64,000 nt of DNA, from assembly GCA_035772785.1 (NCBI GenBank), contig JAOCPU010000038.1, positions 124,001-188,000 on the forward strand, in the 5' to 3' direction. The stretch is from Phlebiopsis flavidoalba (lineage: Eukaryota > Basidiomycota > Agaricomycetes > Polyporales > Phanerochaetaceae). Below are positions 24,313 to 38,329 of this stretch, in pieces; position 1 is the first letter of the stretch; each line of letters begins with the position of its first letter. Made by a program: the position numbers and the translations under genes. Under the pieces are notes generated by a model, which ran no database searches, was not told the DNA's origin, and saw only the letters and a list, made by a program, of their open reading frames with translations.

Positions 24313-25721
24313 GCCCTTTTGTGGGAGCAGAAGGGGCAGCGGTAGCCTCTAAGCACGGACGACTGAATGAGTATATGTTTTCGATCGACACAGAAGGAAC
24401 AAAAACATACTTGTTTGCTCAGTAGTTCCCACATTGAGTGATGGGTGGGTCAAATGTTTGACATACTCGACACGGGCTCGACACCTGAAGCTTGCAATAT
24501 TTGCAAGACTTGACTCCGCTATTGGGCCACTTTGAGAGACGTTACATTAGCCTGACGCAATTGCAGAAAGGTTCATGAGCATACATACTCCAATCTGTGG
24601 AGAGACTGGATTGTCAAGAGACATATCAGACCGCCTGTGCAGGGTTCATGGTGGTGTGTATTGGAATACGAGGTAGACTCTGGGGAGAGCGGGATGCGGC
24701 TCGGGACGATGGAGGGGGCAATCGGAGGGAGGCCAGATGGATGTTGTGAGGATCCCTGGACCCCCCAGAGGCCCCTTGCTTTATACCCTGCGATGCAACG
24801 AGCGAGACAGTGTCACCTATGTCGATTGGTTCGCTTCCTTTTTGGGAAGACCCCGTCACGGTCTGCCCGCCGCAGAAATGGCATTGGCGGGAGACGCCAG
24901 CCACCCATCAAAGTGATGAGTCTAGAGGGGTGGTAGTATTGCCGAGTATGGAAGGCGTCTGGGGTGGTTCGAGCATGGCGGAGTGGCGGGAGTGGCTGGG
25001 TGGAGATAGCGAGCCTCCGCCGTAGAGAGTCCAGTGTCGTTAAATGCATAGCGACTTATTGAGCCCAAGGGCCCCACGAGCAACAAGAGGCTCAACCTTG
25101 TCGAATGCAGCGACATGAGAGTGAGAGCTGAGAAAATGTACGGCGTGGATGGACTGCTGAGAGTGATCGGGCGTCAGGTTCGCTTTGACCATCCAAATTA
25201 GCTCGGAAACAAAAGAGATATAAAAATCGTTTATTTACTCACCATCCCGCACAAATAGATAAGCGATCCACATGATTTGTAGCACGTTTTCGAGCGCCGC
25301 ACTGGACAGAATGGGGAGCCATCTCTGGTCGAGGGAGAGAATGGGTGAGTAGTAGAAAAAAAATCCGTTGGGATGGAATGATATCGTTAGAATTGGTAGC
25401 GAGTAGTAAGTCGTAGATGACCAATTGCTCACTGGTGAATGAGGTGGGCAGAGTCGTACGCTAAAGCGCTGTTGGCACATCAAATGCGTGCCAGGATCAC
25501 CAACGTTGCGCACTCAATTAATTGAAAACGTACTTGACTTGAATCCGGTTTCCGCTGTACCCATATGTACCATGATCAAATCCCAGCCCGATGTGCAATA
25601 CTGCTCACGCCTGAAGAGAGTCGAATAACATGTCCATCTGATTCCAGAAATAATGCGTGTCCGTCCGCTAGCGTAGTGGGCAACCAATTATCCTATCGTG
25701 TCTCCTAGTCTCGGAGTCATA
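24313..25721. other. Mostly non-coding, holds a duplicated promoter-like block
   Basis: Apart from the repeat listed separately (24700-25010), only short hydrophobic minus-strand fragments are seen (for example LPILSSAALENVLQIMWIAY near 25240-25320). They could belong to an unrecognised small gene. Confidence 0.35.
24700..25010 (-). repeat. Duplicated TATA/CCAAT promoter-like block, copy 1
   Basis: About 300 bp resembling 32915-33210 in the same orientation. Shared blocks in order: GAGGATCC, GACCCCCCAGAGGCC, GCTTTATAC, GTCACC, GTCGATTGGTTC, CGCCAGCCAC, GGGTGGTAGTAT, AGCATGGCGGAGTGGCG. On the minus strand it shows a CCAAT box about 35 bp before TATAAAG, so it reads as a promoter pointing to lower coordinates. 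Confidence 0.6.
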
Positions 25722-27948
25722 TCACCAGTGGAAAGCCCTGGTGCTAGATGAGACATGCCGTAAGGTAATAAGATGAGATGCTTACTCGTCATGCAGCTCA
25801 ACACCTCCGACATCTGCCCTCTCAGAATCCCCCAAAGCTGCAATAGCTCTCCTCGCATCGTCCGAGAGAGCGGCGGGCCCACAGGCTCCGACGATTACTC
25901 CATGTCGTTGCGAGTTCCCCCGCTGGTCCCTGGTTCTTGAGCCAGGTGGTCGTTGTCTGATTAACAAGATCTGCCAATAGTTGAGGGCAGCCGTGCGCGC
26001 CCGGACTCGAGTGTCAGCCCAAGGAGTAGTTTGGAAGTAGAGAGATATTTCTCGATCTCATTCTTATTTATCGCGCGCGTGTAGTAGACACGATAGCGAG
26101 TTTGACGTGCAGGTTGTAGCTGTTGTTGGAGGAGCGAAGTGAAGAGGGGGAACGGGGAAGCAGAGCATCGAGAGCACCTGAAACGTTACACGTTACTATT
26201 TCCCCCACGCCCATGATGGATAAACAGAGACGTACGCGGGTGGCTCACACTTCCAAACAAGCTCTATTGCCCGGATATTTGTCGAGCCCTGGACCGCCCG
26301 TTTTGAAGGAGCTCTTGGGTGGCCGCCAGGCCAAAGGAGATCCCGCTGGGCCACCAGCAATGAAAAGAGCTCCGCAATGGAAAAAGAGCTCCGGAAGTAG
26401 CTAGCAAAATTCTTGAACCCCGGGCCCCATGTACGTGGCGGTGGTCGGGAATTCAGCACATCTGGCGCAAGGCAGAGAGAAATTGCGCACCATACTGGTC
26501 CTTCTACGAGCACCCAGGACACACGTCTTCTCTCCACTTCCATCACGCGTCCCTCTTTGAGTTCGCAATGTCGTAGAGCTTGGTGGCCCATCGGCCGCTC
26601 TTCTTTATCATAAATGTCAAATATCATACCATCGACGCCCGATCCCTCGCATGCACTCGCAATGGTGAAAGGGTGCGCCTCGCTCCACGCATACCACCCC
26701 ATACGTCCCGAAAGTACGCGAAGCCTGACAAACTGCCCAGCCCGCCAGCCTCGTTAAGGGAAGGAATTCTAACAAGCGTCGTGCCAAGCTCAGGAATGGG
26801 TTGGAGATACGCCTTGGGGGTACGCGATTTGACGATGCGAAGGATGTGTTCGACACCGTAGAAGCCTGCGGCGATGGCAGCGCGACATAGGGAATCGCGA
26901 AAGGTTGATGGAGACAGACCTGCAATTACTCGTGAGCCTCTGGTGCCCGAGCCTAGTATGAAAGAACTCACAGCGAACAGGACGACTACTAGCCCGATGG
27001 AGTGTGTGACGTAGAAAAGGTTGTAGTACTTTTGCCGGATGAAGCGCAAGGAGAAGATGAACTGGATGTCCCACGGCGACGAGGGGTAACTAGCCCCATC
27101 TCACAAACGTTTGACTCGTTTCCTTAACCCAAGTCCCAGCTTGGACCCATTTTGTAGACTGTAGGGAAAGATGAAGTCGTGGCCACTTCAGAAGCTCGAA
27201 AACTTACTAAAGCCGAGGGCATGCACGTGTTGGCTGCCAACACGACGAGTCTTCCCCCACGAACCTGTGGGTGACGTTGAGCTAGGAGAGGATTAGTCGG
27301 CCATTTTGGCAGCGATGAACCTAATCGACTGGTACCTTCTCATAACCACACAGCCAACCAGAGTTCCGATCGCGTTGTTCTTCGTGGCGAGGATGTAGAG
27401 CCACGGCAGCTGCGAGGCTACAAGGTTGCCCTCGCGGACGTTGTTCTTGAACACACTGTCGCGGAAGAGAGCGGCGAAAACAGGAGGGACGCCGAAATAA
27501 AAGAGCAGAATCAGGCCCTTGCCGAGATGGTACCCTTCGATGGGAAGCGGATCCGTGCGAAGAATTCGAGTGATGAAGAAGAAGCGCGAGGTGAGAGACT
27601 TGGTGTGCGGCAGCGTGTTGTCACTCGACTTGGGTCTTTCTCAACGAGAGGCCTGGCAGTCGTCGAAGAGACGTCGTCGCGGATGACTTTCGTGCGATCT
27701 GTTAAAGCGGTCATGGGATGATCAGGAACGCAATAGTAGGGGGATACTCACAAAAGAGAAGTCCCTTTCCCCACTCCGCGCGGGCTGTCATGCGAGAGTA
27801 AATTTGAGGAAGGAGTGGAAGTACGAAGACAGCGAGGCATAATAGAGAAAATATATCGATCCAGAACACGACCTTCCCATTGCTGGGACCTTGCGCACCC
27901 GCCTCGGCGCGACGAAGGACGTGGCCTGCGCCAGAGACAGAAGACATC
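25722..27948 (-). CDS. Ferric-chelate reductase (FRE family)
   Basis: Plasma-membrane haem/FAD/NADPH reductase that reduces Fe(III) or Cu(II) chelates for uptake. The start is MSSVSGAGHVLRRAEA at 27948, then a first helix (KVVFWIDIFSLLCLAVFVLP), LEFFARIRFPSKGT and an ANTHVHALG-like haem-helix region near 27220. The core has RQKYYNLFYVTHSIGLVVVL. The FAD-binding domain follows, with KAYLQPIPELGTT..RIPSLN and MGWYAWSEAHPFTIASA (HPFT motif). NAD-binding pieces are LVEGPYGG-like, LFSLLVAQRDLLW and GVIVGACGPAALSDDARRA (CGP motif). The end reads GGVELHDE and, across a small intron, AFHW-stop at 25722-25724, the usual C-terminus of the family. Several frame changes. It is divergent from the methyltransferase gene at 28894. 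Confidence 0.92.
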
Positions 27949-28893
27949 GGTGTGTGGTAGATGGGAGAGAGGACAAGAGTTTGCTGGTCAGCCAAAGGTT
28001 TAAGCACCAGATATATAGTGCAGGCGGGATGACGACGGGTGGGGTGCGATGCCAGCCCTCGGTCAGCCGCCAGCTTCCGCGACCGATTCCAAAACTTGAC
28101 GAATTGCAGTACATCTGGAACGAACTTCATCAAGAAAGACAAGGCTCGCTACTCGTGACGTAAAGCAGCCGAGACAGAGCTCTGTATCGCGGTTCCTAGA
28201 AGGTGCACACTGGCAGTGCCTAGAGATAGATAGCAATGGCGGCAGCGCTGCGCGTAAAAAAGACTGAGAGTACGATGCCTACCGACGGAGATACGACCAC
28301 AGGCTAAGTTTGGTAGCTGTATCAGGAAGCAAAGCTACCACGATTTGCAGGTCTCGGTAAACCATGATACACTGATGTTCGGAGACAGATCATCTTCCTC
28401 CGTCCTAAGCCGGGCGTGAGCAGCGGTTGTCTCAAACCTGCACAGTTGTGAACACGTACCTAATCTGAAATTTATCGCGCTATGATTGTAGCAAAGCGGT
28501 CCTGCATATAAACCTCTAAGTGTGGGTTTGAGTTACGAACCGGTTGCGCTATGTATTCCAACGCGGCTCCTTGCCGTCAGCGTGGTTCGAGGAACGTTCG
28601 GGTTTGGTCCTATTTTCGGGTGGGGTCAAATCATGGGCGTTTGTGTCGCTAACTGCCAAAACAGGAGCGCGCTAAGATATTATGGCTAGATCCTACCGTG
28701 ATGTTGCAGGAACTTAGCACATGTGGGGTCAAATCTGGTCAAATCCTCTCTAGCGGTTTTGTCGCAAAACCATCATCAGGGCGCTTGAGACTTTTAACTC
28801 CCCCTCATTCCTGCGTCCCGTATGTGTTTCTCATTGCCTTCATTTTGGTTTGAAATTGCACTAACACACGACTTCTACAACAGTCTATATTCG
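27949..28893. promoter_or_regulatory. Divergent intergenic region
   Basis: About 0.95 kb between the divergent ferric reductase and methyltransferase genes, no gene seen. It contains a repeated GGGGTCAAATC word (near 28622 and 28726). A GATA-type iron regulator would be expected for the reductase, but I did not identify a convincing double site. Confidence 0.35.
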
Positions 28894-30179
28894 ATGGTCA
28901 CCTCCACCGTAGGTGCGCCTACAGTAGAGCTGCCACCAATTGGAAAGATTCGGCAGACTTCTATCAAAGATCTCCAGGCTGCGCTGTACCACCTGGGTTC
29001 TCTATACAATCCGGAGGTGCGCCTAACTCGACGCTCATATCGGCTCCTCAGGAACCTCGCCATGCTCATCAGCCGTTCATGACGAAGCCACGCGATGTCA
29101 TGCTTCCGCGGATGCCGTGCCCAAGCCGTATTCCGAGCTCGACGCTATCCGCGCGGACACTTTCGAACGGTCTTACAGCCGGTCCGATGGCTCACTGCGC
29201 TGGTCGCGGTGCGCGCGGATCAGCTACAACTAGATCCAGACGAAACCGACGACGCTGAAAAACATCGTCCAGCAAGCCGCAGGACTCTCGCGATTTGTGC
29301 TGGCACAGCGTCTCCTGCGGGAACGCGCTCGCGTATTTTTGCGTTCGATCGCTCCGACGCCGCAGACCCGATTCGGGTCGAACTCACAGACTTGCCCCTT
29401 GACAACCAGGATTACACATCGCTCGGTGCGCAGACCTGGGGAGGCGCGTGCCTTATGGCCGGCCTCATCGTCCAGAGCCCGTCCACGTTTGGCGTCGGCC
29501 AATCTGCGGCCGGGCGCGCACTCAGAGTTCTCGAGCTTGGCGCAGGCACCGGGCTTGTCGGACTCGCAGCAGGGGAAGATTCTGGAGACGCGAGGCATCC
29601 GCGCGGACGTTATCCTGACGGATTTCCATGCGGGCCGTGTCGAGAACCTGGGCAACAACGCCACCGCAGCAACTTTCTCTAATGTCGAGGACGCGGTGCA
29701 GCTTTCTGTAAGTGCACCGCTTCGACGTATGGTCCAACTGAAGTCGCGTCAACGAGCTCGCTGCAGCTTTCATCTCCTTTTGATGAACCATTCGACGTCG
29801 TCCTCGGGCGGGACATCATCTACGAACTCGAGCACGCTCGATGGATCAAAGCTTGTACTCGAGAAGCTCCTGCGCGTGCCGCAGCGGTAGAAACGCTCAG
29901 CGCCCTCCCTTCTGCCTCGCCGCTCTCCCACACCCCGAGTTCCACCTCGTTATGCCGCTGCGGTCTACCCACGCACGACAGAGTCGCAAACGGTTGAGCA
30001 GGTCTTTCCCGCCGCGGCGTCGGTCGGTGCGCAGTGGTGCCGACTCTCCACCTGAGGGCGGGCCGGTGGAGAAGACGCTGGCGATCGTTGCCAAAGAGGG
30101 TCGTGATGTGCGAGGACTTGCGCGCGGAGGGAGCGACAGCGAGATCGAGTACGTGCACTTTACGATTGCATGGGTTTAA
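28894..30179 (+). CDS. Lysine methyltransferase-like protein (Methyltransf_16)
   Basis: SAM-dependent class I methyltransferase of the METTL21/EEF2KMT type, which usually methylates lysines of translation factors or chaperones. The start is MVTSTVGAPTVELPPIGK at 28894, then LQAALYHLGSLYNPEV and an intron to about 29060. DAVPKPYSELDAIRADTFER and RVELTDLPLDNQDYTSLGAQ follow. The family signature is TWGGACLMAG, then motif I LRVLELGAGTGLVGLAAG, the acidic-loop region IRADVILTDFH..VENLGNN, and FDVVLG-DIIYELEHARWIK (the [DN]xxY motif). The C-terminus EYVHFTIAWV-stop at 30177-30179 is typical. About six frame changes. Confidence 0.85.
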
Positions 30180-30751
30180 TGGCCCGCATACACCACATAG
30201 ATCTTCACTGGGTTTTATGTCACTCACAATGGGATACTAGCTAGATGGATTGAACGTAGACACCTAGACGACTGGACCTCATGGCTTAGACTTCTTAGAA
30301 CTGTCAAGCGGATCACATAGATGTTTTCTCCCCTCCATTCGATACATTGTTTAGGACGCATCTTCTCACATGGGCCGCCAAGAGTTTTTCGTCGTGCTTC
30401 CTCTTCCCGCTGGACATGCCGCATCGTGGCCGCTTGTGGGGTATATAAGCTCATGCATAGCTCAGGCTGCTCTGTATCAACACCCTTGTCCAGGTTAGCT
30501 GGCGGTTGTCCCACTTGCTTGACCGCAAGTTGGACGCCAGCCAGCCAACTTGCACGGTACTGCTACTTTTGGACCGCGCCTCCGAAGCGTCCTTCGTCTC
30601 CAGTATACCATGACGTCATTGTGGACACGTTCGTGGGGTGATTTTCCCAGGCAAGGATGTATTTAATTCGCATGCAGCGACAGGGTTTCATCCCACCTAC
30701 CACCTCACAACCTTTATTCTTCTTGCTGCCCAAACAATAATCAGCTGGTCA
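30180..30751. other. Intergenic and 5' region
   Basis: No gene seen. It lies between two genes on the same strand and presumably holds the promoter of the small protein at 30752. A GTATATAAGC word near 30438 is a possible TATA box, but it is about 310 bp upstream of the ATG. Confidence 0.35.
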
Positions 30752-31310
30752 TGTCTACAAACTCTTCATCTGCGGGGGCTCAAACGTTGGCCCAGAAAGT
30801 CAAGTACGTTTTTTCATTCCTCTACTCGAGCTCAACTCGTACTGATTGTTCACTGAAGGGGCGCCTTCCAGGGGCCGTCCACGGTATAATTACTGGTTTA
30901 TATTTTATTCCAAAGTATGTCTGACACTCTCACAGGTATTGGCGAGAGCATCCGCGGCAACGCCATGGACTTTGTCGACTCCGCGACCGGCACCGCCCCA
31001 GAAGGGACACGGCGCCACCCAGAAGGGTGCATACGAGACCGACGTCGGCGTCGCGAACATGGAGAGTCGGCACCGACGGCGACGACCACAAGCGCCCCAG
31101 CTACTACGGGGTGCGAGACCTGACATGGCGAGCCAGCCGGAGGCCATTTATGGGAACACGGTTGGCGAGCGGGGCGACATTGCTTACCCACCTGGGGGGA
31201 TATTAGAGGTGAGTGCTTGCGTGTGATATGACCTTCGGCGGTGGCTCACGTTGGCGACGCGTCAGCTCGAGGAGTGCAAGAAACGAACGCAAGCAAATTG
31301 TATAATAGTA
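30752..31310 (+). CDS. Small hydrophilic stress-type protein
   Basis: Four short exons can be joined. MSTNSSSAGAQTLAQKVK (donor at about 30804) is followed by a small exon GAFQGAVH (30858-30882) and a third exon starting GIGESIRGNAMDFVDSATG. The third exon continues in a shifted frame as KGHGATQKGAYETDVGVANM, then ASQPEAIYGNTVGERGDIAY and PPGGILE before a donor at 31210. A last exon from about 31265 begins LEECKKRTQ. The GIGExIRGxAM block resembles small basidiomycete proteins annotated as stress-inducible or CsbD-like. The protein would be polar, Gly/Ala-rich and disordered. The stop is uncertain. Confidence 0.5.
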
Positions 31311-31635
31311 AAACTATCTCATGATGTAGTCGCGTCTTCGATGTTTTGGAAGATACCACGTAGAGTGCACGCTCTCACGATTAATCACGCCGAATTTGTT
31401 CTCAAAGTGTGGTATGAGATTGAAAATGCAAGAATGCGAGCAAAGTCTATTAGGATGCAGAGTGGAAGTATGTTACAGATGCAGAGGAAAATGAAGTGAA
31501 GTATGAATGAGATAGCAATGTGAGGTATTTTATAGCGATGTGTGAGGTATATGAATGCAGGAAAGATGCCAGATGAGATGAATGGAAGGAATTGACTTTG
31601 CGAGAGTGGAGCGAAACTATGAGAGGAAACGGGAA

Positions 31636-32868
31636 TCAAGAAGGCTGTCCTGGCAGAGCGCAGTGAAGTCCGCATCCAAGAAACCCAGGAGGCTCAGGCG
31701 ACAGGTTATCGACGGGATAGGGCTGAAGGAATGATTCCCATGAAGGGATTTCTTCGGGCGCGACTATCGTGACATTGTGTGACGAGCGGCAAGGGTCGGG
31801 ATGGTGATGGTGTGAGCAGAATACACGGGGGGCATCCCAGCTGTATACGGGTGAAGGCGACCTTGAAGGTGAGGGCGAGGGTGAGAATGAAGCCGAGGAG
31901 GAGGGCGAACGCAACGCCGGAGAATGCTGGTGATGGCACTGAGTACGGCGATGACAGCCAGTCGTTTGTGCTAGCTGGCGAAGACGCTGACGACTCTGAC
32001 GAGTAGTGTTCGGGGGAGGACGGCGGGAGGGGTAGTAGGGGCTCAGGCGGCACCCGCGCAGACCGCGAACCCGGTGGTCTGAGCTTGCTGGCGAGGGCGC
32101 GGAGTACGCTGAAGAGGCCGGCGAGCTCCGGTGCCTCGTAGCTTTGCCGCGGCGGCGTGGGGTAGTGTGGACGAGGCGAATGCTTCAGAGATCGGCAGAG
32201 TGCGGTAGTTGGGGGATTTGGAATAGGGAGGTCTTGCGGACGGTGGTGGCACTCCGCTTCGTCGCCCCTCATGGCCAACCTTGCCGTTGCTGGTGCCCCT
32301 CGCCGTTGTTATCGTCGGACGCTGGGCCCCTCCTCTTCCGCTGGTGGCCATGGCATCGAACGCGATGTCCCTGTTGAGACTAGCTGCGGTCGCACTCGCG
32401 ACAGGACATTGCTGTGTAATATGTATGAGGAGGGATCTTCAGGGTTAGGCAGTTCAACCCGTTCGGTGCATTGATGAAGCATGAGGTCGAGGTGACGGCA
32501 GATATGTGTGCTCAAATTGTTCCATGTCTTCATTGCTCGAGAGCAAGTCGCGAAGGTGGCAGTGATATTGTCTGAGTAACAGAGTGAGGTCAGTAACGTC
32601 GCGCAAGACGAACGGCTAGTAGAACGCACCCCTCGCTCAAAAGCTGGCGTTTGTGTGTCGCCGCAATGTGATCCATCCATTTGTTGTGCGCTGAACAGGA
32701 TGGAGGGGCAAAGGTGACAAGTCTGAGGCTGGCCTTCCTGCCACTAAGTGAATCGAGCACAAAGTCAGATGAAGGACAAGAACAAGCGAGGCGTCTAAGG
32801 CGCGTACCTCGTATTTGCAGGCAATCTTCTCGCCACGCGTGGGGACAAATGGCACGTGATGGTGACAT
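31636..32868 (-). CDS. Hypothetical Pro/Ser-rich protein downstream of duplicated promoter block
   Basis: The minus strand gives a first exon at 32855-32868 (reading MPFVPTRGEKIACKYE with a donor GTACGC). It then gives pieces RDVTDLTLLLRQYHCHLRDL, SNEDMEQFEH and a long low-complexity Ser/Pro/Arg-rich part (PSYSKSPNYRTLPISEAFAS). The end is well formed: IVAPEEIPSWESFLQPYPVD, NLSPEPPGFLGCGLHC. No domain recognised. Part may be chance frame in GC-rich sequence. The promoter-like repeat at 32915-33210 points at its start. Confidence 0.35.
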
Positions 32869-32914
32869 GGCGTTTCGGCGGGTGCGCGAGATGTGCGTCG
32901 GGGAAGGGCGGGAT

Positions 32915-33210
32915 AGTGTTGGGGAGGGCGGGGGCGGTCTCGGAAGGGGTCTGGTGGACGTTCTGAGGATCCCCCGACCCCCCAGAGGCCCTCCGCTTTA
33001 TACTATGAACAGGAGGATGTCACCTCTGTCGATTGGTTCACTTCCCGTTTGGGTATGTCGCGTCACGCAGCGCGCGCCTCGAAAGTTGCCATTGCGGGAG
33101 GCGCCAGCCACTCATCAATTTTGATGGGTGGTAGTATGGCCCAGAAGGGAAAGAGGCGGGCGGGTCTGAGCATGGCGGAGTGGCGGTGGTGGCGGGAGTG
33201 GCGGAGTACC
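32915..33210 (-). repeat. Duplicated TATA/CCAAT promoter-like block, copy 2
   Basis: Second copy of the block at 24700-25010, same orientation and order of conserved words, with small indels. On the minus strand CCAAT (AACCAATCG) precedes TATAAAGCGG by about 35 bp, about 130 bp upstream of a minus-strand ATG near 32868. Confidence 0.6.
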
Positions 33211-33837
33211 ATAATCGGACGATATTTGGCACTCTGTGGGCGCGTTCACGTGTGTTTGACCGGTTCTCACGCCGGTGCAGCCTGCGTCCTCAGGTCACGG
33301 TACGCAAGAAGGGGAAGGGGTTGCGGGGAGCTCGATAAGTATACCAACACGATAGGAGAGAGAGAGGAAACGGTAGGGGTGATGATGGCGCGCGGTAAGC
33401 GTTGGGCCTTCCGACGCCGCAGATATGGCTTTGACCGGCAACTCAACAAGACAAAAAAAAGTGGCCACTTCTGCCGGCAAACCCATTGTGGCCGGGGCTT
33501 ACTACGCCGTGCACACCATGATGTCGTGCATTTCTCAATTCTTCACCCCTTAATGGTGCTGGTTATGAGCTGTTGCTTAGCTTTTGAAGCAAAGTCCCTC
33601 AATTGTTGCTGACTGCCTACATCAGCAACATTCACACTGTTTTGTGAACCCATGGAAATCCCTATATTTATAGGAGAAATACGACAACATACACCACATC
33701 TGTTGAATACACGATTTTACCGATATACCAAGGGTGACCAGATAGCGGTCCCATATGTGGCCACAAGATATGCGCTCAAGCACCCGGAGGGGGTGGACTG
33801 ATGAAGCAGACGTCAGCTCGTCACTCTAATCCGCAAC
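33211..33837. other. Intergenic
   Basis: No gene seen. It lies between the duplicated block and the 3' end of the lignin peroxidase gene. Confidence 0.5.
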
Positions 33838-35488
<1,651 letters not shown>

Positions 35489-35569
35489 GGGTAGGTGCGT
35501 AGGGAGTCAAGTGAAGCTGCAGACGCAATGCAAGTGCCCTGGACTTTTGCAGCGTAGAGTTGGTGCGCA

Positions 35570-35576
35570 TTTTATA
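35570..35576 (-). promoter_or_regulatory. TATA box of the lignin peroxidase gene
   Basis: TATAAAA on the minus strand, about 85 bp upstream of the inferred start. A CCAAT-complement (ATTGG) lies about 25 bp further upstream near 35600. Confidence 0.55.
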
Positions 35577-37099
35577 CCTCGCAAAAATGCCGAAAAAATG
35601 ACCCAATCCCGAGGGCAACCGTTTGGAAATGCGCGGCCCTCTGCGGGCCAGCGTAGGCCAGCGAGCCGTGCGTACCCCACGAACTGTGTTGTCCGTCGAC
35701 GCCAAGCGCGAGCGGGAGTGATTGCAAAAGAATGAGCTACCGCTCTGACGGAACGGTAGACAAAGGTGTGCTTTGTGAACTTGCGAGTGCGGTACCGGGA
35801 GACATGGGTTTGGGGTGGTAGAGGGAGGCGGTGCGGGCATGGGCCCTACTAAATTTCAAGGGAAACTTGCGGTGACTTGGTCCTGCAGCTACATTCATGG
35901 ACGGGTGTGATGGTGCCAGGACGTACCTGACGTCGGCCCAACCGAGGGCAAATTTGCGGGTTCTACCGGCGGCTTGGGGGACACTGTCTGTAAGTGGGAG
36001 ATACAAACGGCCGATAGTTGGCCACTTTGTCTTCTGTACTGCACATGTGTCTGATGGATCCCTCTGAATTCGAATTCTTCATGTGAGAATTAACCCAGCT
36101 GCCCTAGCGATGAACGCTGATATTGATTTTCAATGTTGAAACGACGTATACAAACGAATACTCACTGCATCAATGCAGAGGGCTGAGCGTACTTCCCGAG
36201 TGGGCAACGCTGGCAAGAGACAATCTGCTCCGCGGAACGACCTCATCTTGCTCGGTGAATGCCGCGCGAAGCTTGGTCGAAGGCCTCATGTGAAGACATT
36301 TGATAGCCCCAGGAAGACACCAAGACGCCTGTCAGACAAAACGAAAGCGGAAGGCGACAGCTTTCCTCCACAGCGCGCGCCCTCATAGAAGCCGGTATGC
36401 CCGGCGCAACACGCCGGTAAACCATGCTGCATCCACGAAAGCGGCAGTCGAGAGCCCCTTGGAAAACGCACGAAACGAGACCTGTTACAAGTATTCAGCA
36501 ACTATTTCACACCTTGGGCACAAGCAAAAATCTCACAGAAGCCCACCAGCGGCCCTGGCATCCCCCTCCACGACAAGCTTTCAAGTAGACCCACCCCTAG
36601 TCCAGGGCAGCGGAACCGATGTCGAAGTAGGACTCGGGAGTCCTTGGGTCCCGGGCGTCGCCAAAGACCTACGCCATGTGCTCGAAGGAGGCTCGGGTGT
36701 GAACGGTGAAATGGCGTGGTGGAGGAAAGCCCATTCCTGCCCGTGTCTCACGGACGCGCACGGGGCGAAACAACGAAAAACCTTCGAATCCATTCGCATC
36801 GCACACACAAGGACGCTCTCATTAATCATTGATCAGGATAGTGTATGTCTAACCTGACTCAGAAATTGCTCGTGGGGGGGGGGGGGGGGGGGGGTGGGGA
36901 CAGCGAATTAGTAATGCAAGACCTGAGACTCGTCGTGGCGCGAGCGTGAGTATGAAAGGAAATGCCGAGTTGAACGACTTGGAAACGAGGGCGTGGTTCC
37001 TCCTGTTCTCCGGAACTCAATTGAGTGTACACAGTTTGCGGACAAGCAAACTCGACTAATAGGGTAGAAGAGGGCGAACTTGAATTATCTGAGCTAAAC
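35577..37099. other. Gene-poor region upstream of the peroxidase
   Basis: No recognised gene. A 185-codon plus-strand frame (36300-36857) and an antisense one overlap here, neither with family features. The stretch ends with the 21-nt G run listed separately. Confidence 0.4.
36874..36894. repeat. 21-nt poly-G tract
   Basis: Uninterrupted run of 21 G on the plus strand followed by TGGGG. Same length as the two poly-C runs at 49332 and 49851. Confidence 0.95.
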
Positions 37100-38300
37100 T
37101 GAGTACGGGATCATGATCAGACAGACGACTCCCAAGGAGTCCAAAAATGCCCTTCCGAGGTTTTTTCCCACGGTATCGCCGCGGGTAAAATCGCGATCAA
37201 GGAGCCGGCCAAATTTTTTGGGGCCTTTTTGGCGCTTCAATATGGCCACCCGAGGAAACCAAAGATGGAACCCCCAAAGGTGCAAATTTTGTGGTCGTGG
37301 AGGAGACTAAGTCTTGGCTAAAAAAACTTGTCGGTGATGCTGTGAACGCCCTCAAGGGGGACCGAATTGACCCAAATGTATTTCTGATGGTAACGAAAAT
37401 GAAAGGAGCGGCGCAAGCGTTGATTTCGGGCAAATATCTATCAGACATCAGACAAATAGCAGTCCAGATCTGCCAAAGAAAAAACAGCCAAAAATCTGTC
37501 GCATTTAGAGGCGCTTCATACATGACGGAATTCTTTGTTTTAAAAATCGGGATTCATGCATCAATTCACGAGTAGATTATTTTGGCGCATTTTTCACGCG
37601 AATTAATTCCCAATATTTAGGTGCCGGGCCAAATTTTCGGACCTTTTTTTGGTAAAAGTAACAGCCAATATCCAACTAGAATCTGCTCGTGCCAAACTAC
37701 TGCTCCCCTACTTGCTGAAAACTCACAAAACCCGAACACGTCCATGTGATGTTTTTTAATTAGACTTTCGGGATCGAATTCAGGTCGCCGCCTACAAAAT
37801 TCCCACCTTATAAGGGCGGCGCAAATGTGGTCGAGTTTGCTGTCCGCAAAACTGTATAGCAGCACACCAGTGATCTGGCCTTTGATCGGATCAGCACCAA
37901 AAGTCTTCGTCAGATATTGCATGAAGCTGAGGCTCACCGTCCTCGGTCCTTGATGCATGATGCACCTGCCATAGTAGCGGTCGCGCCACGGCCTCTCGGC
38001 CCAGGTTCCAAACCATGGGTTCATCTCACAGCCGCCAAATGACTCACATGATCCACATCTGACCGTGATATTCCTGGCAAAAAACAAAGGAAAAGACATC
38101 ATTCGTACCCACACAGACGGAGAAAAATGGTGGCCGGCGGGGAAGCATAGATATGGTCAGTATCTGCGGCGCCCGTATGCTCCCCCTGTCAAGCCTAGAA
38201 AAGAGCAATGCGAGTCTGAGCAAGAGGGCTTGTGCGGCCCCGTAGACAGCTCAGGATATGCATAGATGCACCAGCATCCCGCACAAATAGCGCCATCACC
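37100..38300. repeat. Degenerate repeat DNA with a duplicated 28-bp motif
   Basis: Two direct copies of a motif of the form GCCAAATTTT-GG-CCTTTTT-GG occur at about 37205-37232 and 37625-37653, 420 bp apart. The sequence between and around them is AT-rich with no recognised gene. It could be a remnant of a mobile element. No terminal repeats or transposase are seen. Confidence 0.35.
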
Positions 38301-38329
38301 CGCGACGAGTCGACGGGATGGCAACCGCG

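Noticed and set aside
36300..36857. 185-codon plus-strand gene
   Set aside because: An equally open antisense frame overlaps it and neither shows a domain or exon structure.
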